Of a stretch of 64,000 nt of DNA, positions 59,111-64,000 are shown piece by piece (within the stretch, counting starts at the first letter, position 1; each line of letters begins with the position of its first letter). The notes beneath the pieces were generated by a model that was not told where the DNA came from, did no database searches, and saw only the letters and a program-made list of their open reading frames with translations. Position numbers and translations under genes: made by a program. This DNA comes from CAWHJB01 sp963698715 (GTDB taxonomy: Bacteria; Chloroflexota; Anaerolineae; Anaerolineales; UBA4823), in assembly GCA_963698715.1 (NCBI GenBank), contig CAVORW010000002.1, positions 248,001-312,000 of the forward strand. Direction: 5' to 3'.

Positions 59111-60034
59111 ATGAAAAGGGTCTTTACATTCACGATCATATTAATGGCACTAACGGCCTGTACGTCATTTCGGGTCCAGACATCTGACTCTGCAGGGACG
59201 GAAATACCTGAGGCAAATTTGCCGAATCCTGCCTCGGTTTATTGCGAGGAGAACGGTAACACCCTCGAAATTCGCACGGCTGACGATGGCAACCAATCCG
59301 GGGTATGCGTATTTCCAGATGGCAGAACTTGTGAAGAGTGGGCCTATTTCCGGGGAGAGTGTGGTCCCGGAGCACAAAAAAGCCCAACACCTGCCATGGC
59401 TGTTGAGGTAACCACAGAAGCAAGTGGTGGTGGCCCAGGAGGAAGCGGTGGCACGGGAGGAGATGGTTCGGGTGGTTACATGCCACCCGGTACCACAGAA
59501 GAGATAGCTGACTGGTGGGGGGTCATCAAGAGTACGGAGCCCGGCGCGCAGTATGACGACTACTTCGAGCGGCAGGACCTGGGGCAGATCATCTGCTTTG
59601 GCATCGATTCTTTAGATCCGGCGGTACAAGCGCAGATCAAGACACTACGCGACAGTGGCAAGATCGTTAATCTTTACGGCACATTACTGAGCAATGTGCC
59701 TGACTACAACGGCTCGCAGGTCCAGGTGGACCGCATCGAAGAACAAGCCTCAGGCGGTTACATGCCACCAGGTACCACAGAAGAGTTAACTGACTGGTGG
59801 GGTGTCATCAAGAGTACGGAAACCGGTGCACAATATGATGACTACTTCGAACGGCAGGACCTGGGGCAGATAATCTATTTTGGCATTGATTCTTTAGATC
59901 CGGCGGTACAAGCGCAGATCAAGACACTACGCGACAGTGGCAAGATCGTTCATATTTATGGCACATTACTGAGTAATGTACCTGACTACAACGGCTCTCA
60001 GGTCCAGGTGGACCGCATCGAGGTTGAAGAGTAA
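59111..60034 (+). CDS. Lipoprotein with DUF333-like domain and a 94-residue tandem repeat
   Basis: The 307-residue protein starts MKRVFTFTIILMALTACTS, a signal peptide with lipobox LTAC. Residues about 38-85 (NPASVYCEENGNTLEIR to CEEWAYFRGEC) match DUF333, the short Cys-containing domain of putative haemolysin-like lipoproteins. A glycine-rich linker leads to two near-identical 94-residue repeats beginning GGYMPPGTTEE and ending QVQVDRIE. Each repeat has WWGVIKSTE and YGTLLSNVPDYNGSQ and looks like a small OB-type beta domain; this fold guess is uncertain. Confidence 0.85.
   Translation: MKRVFTFTIILMALTACTSFRVQTSDSAGTEIPEANLPNPASVYCEENGNTLEIRTADDGNQSGVCVFPDGRTCEEWAYFRGECGPGAQKSPTPAMAVEVTTEASGGGPGGSGGTGGDGSGGYMPPGTTEEIADWWGVIKSTEPGAQYDDYFERQDLGQIICFGIDSLDPAVQAQIKTLRDSGKIVNLYGTLLSNVPDYNGSQVQVDRIEEQASGGYMPPGTTEELTDWWGVIKSTETGAQYDDYFERQDLGQIIYFGIDSLDPAVQAQIKTLRDSGKIVHIYGTLLSNVPDYNGSQVQVDRIEVEE
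59474..60030 (+). repeat. 282-bp tandem duplication inside the lipoprotein gene
   Basis: The copies start at 59474 and 59756, a period of 282 bp or 94 codons. They differ at few positions, many of them synonymous or conservative, so the duplication is fairly recent. Confidence 0.9.
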
Positions 60035-60118
60035 CTTTCAATACAAACCAAGTCCCCGAGTTCATCCGCGTGCCGGGTGAACTCGGAAGTTGGGCGTACT
60101 CAATAATAACCAGGATAT

Positions 60119-60541
60119 ATGACTATGAATCTGCTTGTTAAGATATTAGTGATGATTGGCAGCAGTGCTTCAATTGGTTTTGGAATATGGCACTTTTTTG
60201 TTCCCGAAGCATGGAAGTGGTATTCCTATATTGATGCCAATGCGACAGAGTTGGTAGCCGCTGTCCGGGCGATTAATGCGTTCTTTTCCTTGTCTCTGGT
60301 ATTGTTCGGCATTGTGAATATACTATTGATCTATGGAGACAGGTCAAATAGATATTCGATCATTGTGATGCTTGCCGCAACCTGTATTTTATGGCTGACG
60401 AGGGTGGCATTTCAGGTGATGTACCCACAAGGTTCCCTGTATCCAGGTCTCCAATACGGAATGTTGTCAGCCTTTGTGATGATTACTTTGTGTTACCTGA
60501 TCTCTTTACTTAGTATCTTGTTCCCAAAAATACCTGGTTAA
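60119..60541 (+). CDS. Small membrane protein of unknown family (four segments)
   Basis: The 140-residue protein has four hydrophobic segments (about residues 5-25, 45-68, 78-98 and 112-135). A charged GIWHFFVPEAWKWYSYID segment follows the first helix. I do not recognise the family. The ATG at 60119 follows AGGA by five bases; ATG at 60125 is an alternative. It follows the lipoprotein gene after 84 bases. Confidence 0.7.
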   Translation: MTMNLLVKILVMIGSSASIGFGIWHFFVPEAWKWYSYIDANATELVAAVRAINAFFSLSLVLFGIVNILLIYGDRSNRYSIIVMLAATCILWLTRVAFQVMYPQGSLYPGLQYGMLSAFVMITLCYLISLLSILFPKIPG

Positions 60542-60602
60542 CTCAACGACAATAAAAAATCAAGGCACACCAGGTGGTTACAGATAAATTGAGATAGTGG
60601 GA

Positions 60603-60896
60603 TCACACATCAGCGCTCCGCCTGCTGAACCAAAATAAGGGAGACTTGCCACCCAAAAGCACGACCAATTCTTCCAGGGGCAGAATGGTGAAAGCCCCGG
60701 CGGCAAAAACGATGACCGGAGACCTGCGGAACCCAAATTGGCGGTTCAATTCCTGCCGCATAGCATATCCGCTCAGAGTTGGGGCCTGTACTCCCAATGC
60801 CTGTGCCGCTTCAACAAAGCCTTCCCAATACAGGGAATCCATCAGGATCCATTCAATGGCTTCTGTTCCGGCGATTTCCCTCAATTCGTCCACCAT
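60603..60896 (-). CDS. Uncharacterised protein, possibly partial
   Basis: The 97-residue frame reads plausibly as protein: MVDELREIAGTEAIEWILMD, AAQALGVQAPTLSGYAMRQE, GFRRSPVIVFAAGAFTILPL. The pattern vaguely recalls the C-terminal half of thioredoxin-like proteins, but no catalytic motif is present. No strong ribosome site is visible upstream. It could be a gene fragment. Confidence 0.4.
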   Translation of the reverse strand: MVDELREIAGTEAIEWILMDSLYWEGFVEAAQALGVQAPTLSGYAMRQELNRQFGFRRSPVIVFAAGAFTILPLEELVVLLGGKSPLFWFSRRSADV

Positions 60897-61018
60897 CGGC
60901 AGGTCACGCTATCAGATAGCATTTTCCCATCTGAAGAGAGTCTTGTCCTCGAACTGTTCAGCAAATACAGCGCGACCCAATTGAACGCGTTAGACTTCTA
61001 CCTCCTAGAGAAAAAACC

Positions 61019-61254
61019 ATAAAGCCACTTTATGGGGGCATCGAAGTCGGGGAACCAAATTTGTCTGTGCCGTTAGCACTGGCTTAGATGACATCCGCGC
61101 CTAAACCCGTTTTTCGATCACCACACCCAAGGAAACGATTGTCAGGGCAGTCGAATTATTCAGGGGCTTCGGTGGACTCGCCGCCATAGGCATTACCTTT
61201 TTTGGCCCCCTGGACCCGTATCTAATTGGAAAGATTGACCAGGCCATTGAATAA
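61019..61254 (+). pseudogene. ROK-family sugar kinase (fructokinase-like) relic
   Basis: Reading with one frameshift gives LYGGIEVG, then GTKFVCAVSTGLDDIRA, a TAA at 61102, TRFSITTPKETIVRAVELFR and LAAIGITFFGPLDPYLIGKI. This is the N-terminal third of ROK fructokinases (GGIEAGGTKF, TTPxETI, GIxxFGPxD). No start codon remains, one base is missing near 61050, and the last two thirds are gone. Confidence 0.8.
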
Positions 61255-61349
61255 TTTACTCAGATATCTACGTCAAAATTTGAAAGGATTGTGAGAGGTC
61301 AGCATTTTGATGTGCTGATGGATGTCACCGGGAATATGCTTACATTCTG

Positions 61350-61374
61350 CGGAGAGGGGACCCACCCTCTCCGC
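61350..61374 (+). repeat. Shrunken tRNA-Ser relic
   Basis: GGAGAGG (identical to the 5' acceptor strand of the tRNA at 38245) is followed after three bases by CCCACCCTCTCCGC, 14 bases identical to the tRNA 3' end at 38320-38333. The body is missing. The two halves form a 10-bp hairpin, GCGGAGAGGG/CCCTCTCCGC. Confidence 0.65.
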
Positions 61375-61375
61375 T

Positions 61376-61510
61376 GATCGCTCAGCAGGCGCTGGGCGAT
61401 CTCACTTTATCGCTATGATGTCCATTGAATATACACCTGAGTCCTTCTTATAGTATTGAGGGACATCTGAAAAACGATTTTGACTACGACCTCCATATGT
61501 CTCTAATGCG
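61376..61510 (+). repeat. Diverged second copy of the tRNA-Ser downstream region
   Basis: GATCGCTCAG...CTGGGCGATC (61376-61401) matches the tRNA terminator hairpin at 38413-38442, and GGGACATC followed by ACGATTTTGACT matches 38501-38530. Similarity fades near 61510. In the first copy about 80 extra bases separate tRNA and hairpin. Confidence 0.65.
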
Positions 61511-61589
61511 CAATAACCTCCAAAACGTCCGGCAAATTAACAAATCTCCCTATCCTTTCGAACCACTCCATCGTTGATTTCGAATATGC

Positions 61590-61646
61590 TTGCAATTTCC
61601 AGGAAGGTGGTATACAATAAAGATATATATCAATAGTATATATATC
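61590..61646 (+). promoter_or_regulatory. vapBC promoter and palindromic operator
   Basis: TTGCAA (61590-61595) and TACAAT (61613-61618) are spaced 17 bp. The palindrome GATATATAT / ATATATATC (61622-61630 and 61638-61646, 7-base spacer) overlaps the expected start of transcription, the usual site of VapBC autorepression. Confidence 0.8.
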
Positions 61647-61658
61647 GAGAGGTGTAAG

Positions 61659-61892
61659 ATGGAAACAGCAAAATTATTCATGAATGGCAGAAGCCAGGCG
61701 GTCAGACTTCCTAAAGAATTTCGTTTTGACGGAGATGAGGTGTACATCAAGAAAGTGGGGGATGCGGTTATCTTGATCCCATATCACACCCCGTGGAACA
61801 CGCTTTTTGACAGTCTGAAGTTATTCTCGGCAGATTTTATGAAAGTTCGCGAACAACCCCCTATTGAGGATCGTGAGGGTGCGTTCACATGA
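61659..61892 (+). CDS. vapB: VapB-type antitoxin (AbrB/MazE fold)
   Basis: The 77-residue antitoxin starts METAKLFMNGRSQAVRLPKE, the standard swapped-hairpin DNA-binding domain of VapB proteins. The C-terminal part (ADFMKVREQPPIEDREGAFT) would bind and block the toxin. The start at 61659 follows GAGAGG and fits the family; the longer frame runs through the operator and is rejected. Its stop overlaps the vapC start by 4 bp. Confidence 0.93.
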   Translation: METAKLFMNGRSQAVRLPKEFRFDGDEVYIKKVGDAVILIPYHTPWNTLFDSLKLFSADFMKVREQPPIEDREGAFT

Positions 61893-62293
61893 AATATATG
61901 CTAGATACGAATATCTGTATCTACTTAATCAAGCAGCAGCCGAGGGAAGTGATTGATAAATTTCAGGGAATTGCTCTGGGTGAGATTACCGTATCTACCG
62001 TGACTGTGGCTGAAATGATGTATGGGGTGGGAAAAAGCCAGTATAAGGAAAAGAACAAAACTGCGCTTCAGGCCTTTTTGGCACCGCTTGAAATAGTTGA
62101 TTTTGATTTCGCGGCAGCACAACAATACGGAGTAATACGAGCGTATTTAGAAAAAACAGGAAAACCAATTGGTGCTTATGACTTAATGATCGCGGCCCAT
62201 GCACTCAGCCTTGGTGTAATATTGGTCACTAACAATGAGCAGGAGTTTCAACGAATTCCAGATTTAATTATTGAAAATTGGGTTAAGAAATAG
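61889..62293 (+). CDS. vapC: VapC-type PIN-domain toxin ribonuclease
   Basis: VapC toxins cut tRNA or rRNA using a metal site in a PIN domain. The 134-residue protein has the acidic residues in MLDTNICIYLIK, TVAEMMYGVGKS and PIGAYDLMIAAHAL, and the final VTNNEQEFQRIPDL typical of tRNA-fMet-cutting VapCs. It is coupled to vapB by an ATGA overlap and followed by an intrinsic terminator. Confidence 0.94.
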   Translation: MKYMLDTNICIYLIKQQPREVIDKFQGIALGEITVSTVTVAEMMYGVGKSQYKEKNKTALQAFLAPLEIVDFDFAAAQQYGVIRAYLEKTGKPIGAYDLMIAAHALSLGVILVTNNEQEFQRIPDLIIENWVKK

Positions 62294-62320
62294 AAGGATC
62301 AATTTGAAGCCTGAATCGCA

Positions 62321-62365
62321 GCGCAACCGGAAAGGTTTTTCCCACATCCCGGTTGCGCCTTTTTT
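62321..62365 (+). terminator. Intrinsic terminator of vapBC
   Basis: GCGCAACCGG pairs with CCGGTTGCGC and is followed by CTTTTTTG. It lies 28 bases after the vapC stop. Confidence 0.9.
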
Positions 62366-62427
62366 GATGTAACGATATCTTTCTACGCAATTGTTGTACT
62401 CGTCAAGATCATCTTGAACATTAACAA

Positions 62428-63878
62428 CTACATAAGCCAAATGCGATTGGCGAACTCGTCCGGTGATAATCCTGGAATTGGCAGTCCTTGATGTGGGCGA
62501 GCATTGTACTCAGGAATAAACTCTGCCAGCAGGACAATCAGTTCTTCGGGAGATTGCCATGACTTACCTGCGAGCCATTCCTTGAGCGTTCGCACGAAGC
62601 GTTCTGCAATTCCGTTACTTTGGGCGCGATGGCGGGCGACCGGCAGCCAAATGAAGTCTCGTTTTTGTGCCAACTGGGCAAGGATGCGAGTACGAAAGTG
62701 AACCCCTTGATCCGAGATCAGGTAGTGTAACTCAGGCGGCAGGAGTGTTTCCAAAGCCTGAACGACCATCTCTGCGGTCACTTTTGAGCCAGCGACGAAA
62801 AGGGGCAGCCCGATACATTGGCGAGTGCAGTTATCGGTCATCACTAAGATGGCCAACCAGGTTTGCAACGGGAAGGCTGCCAGCGCACTAGCTCGAAGTT
62901 GCTGGCGTTGAGCTCGCCATTCGGCATCTTCATGAAGACGAACCTGCAGGCTACTCCGGCGTTGCTCCCAAGCCGTCAACCAGTTGTGTTGCAGCGCTTC
63001 TCTTGCTGGACGTTGTCGGCGGCGTTGCGCTTTGGGGAGCGCTTGCCAGGCGGCAAGCTCCCGGCGGTACTGTTGACGGAAGGCTTTCCAGGTCGCATCT
63101 TCTGCCTTGCGCTCGTTCCCGCACCTGGTAACGCGTTTCCCGCAGGGCATGCTCGGCTCGCCATAAGGCCTGTTTTTTTGATTTTCGCCCACCCTTGTCC
63201 ATTTTTTCGGTCCTGGTTAGGCTTAGACGCTCTTGAGTTGCCGCAATATAAGTTTGCATGGCTTCTTCATAGCACAACTCCAGGTTCGCGAAAACCTTTC
63301 CCGGCCAGGATGGTTCTTCGACTTCCTTCGCGGGCCGTTCCACCACCAGCCGACCGGATGATCCACTGACCGCCGGGAGCTTGACTTGGGGCTCATGTTG
63401 GACCGGAACAAAGCATAAATCTACGTTGAGGGTTTGTCCTGGCTGTTCAGCCGTTCGCACCTGATCGCCCGGAGGCTTTTTTTCTCCCAGCTTTGGGTTC
63501 TTCCGGCCACATATTCGCGGCCTTCAAAATCCGCCTTACCGTGTTCGGGCTCACCACGGCTACCCAGTTGTTCGCCTTGGCCAGTTCATCGGCTATCCGG
63601 AACTTGCCCCAGTCGGGGTGTTGCTGACGCATGGCGATCACATCTTGTTCGATGCTTTCTGCCTTGCGGTTAAGCTTATGCGCCACCCGGCTTTCAAATT
63701 CCTCTAGCCCAGCGTAGCCGTTCTCATCAAAACGAGGTTTCCAGTAATAAAACGTGGCCCGCCCGACGTGGGCTTTGTGACAAGCTTCGGTGACATTACC
63801 GGTTGCCTCCCATATCTCGAACAGCAGCTTGCGCTGTTGGGGAGTTGTAAAGCGAAAGTAGGATCGTTTTTGGCTCAT
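62428..63878 (-). pseudogene. Integrase-core (IS481/IS3-like) transposase broken by two frameshifts
   Basis: Three overlapping minus-strand frames form one former protein. The first (63878-63447) is a helix-turn-helix region: TPQQRKLLFEIWEATGNVTE, HVGRATFYYWKPRFDENGYA, HPDWGKFRIADELAK. The second (from about 63460) reads GQTLNVDLCFVPVQHE and an Arg/Lys/Glu-rich stretch. The third (to 62428) has the rve core: VMTDNCTRQCIGLPLF, YLISDQGVHFRTRIL and RAQSNGIAERFVRTLKEWL, giving the D, D and E residues. Frameshifts lie near 63450 and 63120. Possible ends resembling each other lie near 62400 and 63930, but no clear target duplication was found. Confidence 0.8.
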
Positions 63879-64000
63879 GTAGGTATGTTACCCGATTTTC
63901 GGGTTTTGTCTAAGGTGCAAATGACTAAAACATAAACGACCCCAAAACCTTGTTTTTGAAGGTGATTGGAGTGTTTACTTTGCATAATACTTTACTTTGC
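63879..64000. other. Window end without a recognisable gene
   Basis: The last 120 bases hold the upstream end of the broken transposase element, including a small hairpin CCCGATTTTCGGG at 63891-63903. No gene can be supported. Confidence 0.3.

Noticed and set aside
38245..61374. Search for an integrase or recombinase inside the proposed island
   Set aside because: None of the genes between the tRNA and its relic shows tyrosine or serine recombinase motifs, so no integrase is claimed.

Overview
The window looks like chromosomal DNA of an uncultured Anaerolineae-type Chloroflexota bacterium. The evidence is the mix of families: Chloroflexi-style lipoproteins with SH3 and NBR1-type Ig domains, giant MalT-like (LAL) regulators, many DUF4386 membrane proteins, a GH4 glycosidase and an LCP protein. 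This is inference from protein families; no rRNA gene is present.

Region 1 (1-38,230) is mostly housekeeping. It holds a minus-strand coaBC operon (YceI lipoprotein, coaBC, GNAT, a DUF952 gene cut by the window edge), prmC and prfA separated by an IS200/IS605 element, a VIT/VWA surface protein, two lipoproteins, an MFS carrier, a frameshifted DegV gene, a GH4 glycosidase, a rifampicin-phosphotransferase-like dikinase, recD2, an LCP protein, an ABC-F ATPase, a nadE/universal-stress/ion-permease/nitrilase group, an Lgt-like gene, an nfeD-slipin pair (slipin frameshifted), rnd and a beta-CASP hydrolase. Two complete insertion sequences with readable target-site duplications lie here: an ISAs1-family element (30,364-31,574, 10-bp duplication) and a less easily classified DDE element (33,955-35,536, 9-bp duplication).

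Region 2 (38,245-61,510) begins at a tRNA-Ser(CGA) gene. It ends at a shrunken relic of that tRNA followed by a second, diverged copy of its terminator region, which suggests an accessory island of about 23 kb. Its core is a cassette present three times: a 900-940 aa LAL regulator read from a probably leaderless transcript, a terminator, a 33-bp composite element, and a short conserved protein of 73-95 aa. Small integral membrane proteins (DUF4386, DUF6326-like and unnamed families) follow. The 33-bp element has the same layout in all three copies, but its repeated half-site differs (TCACAA, TCCCCA, TCATCA). This looks like paralogous regulators that have evolved separate operator specificities. 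Later genes include two CPBP intramembrane proteases, an alpha/beta hydrolase and a lipoprotein with a 94-residue tandem repeat. Relics (ADH fragment, ROK fragment, duplicated leader region) show much recombination.

Region 3 (61,590-64,000) holds a VapBC toxin-antitoxin operon with a readable promoter and palindromic operator, then a broken integrase-type transposase.

Several otherwise intact genes carry single extra bases (DegV, slipin, one DUF4386). These may be real decay or assembly indels; raw reads would decide. No CRISPR array, rRNA or prophage was seen.
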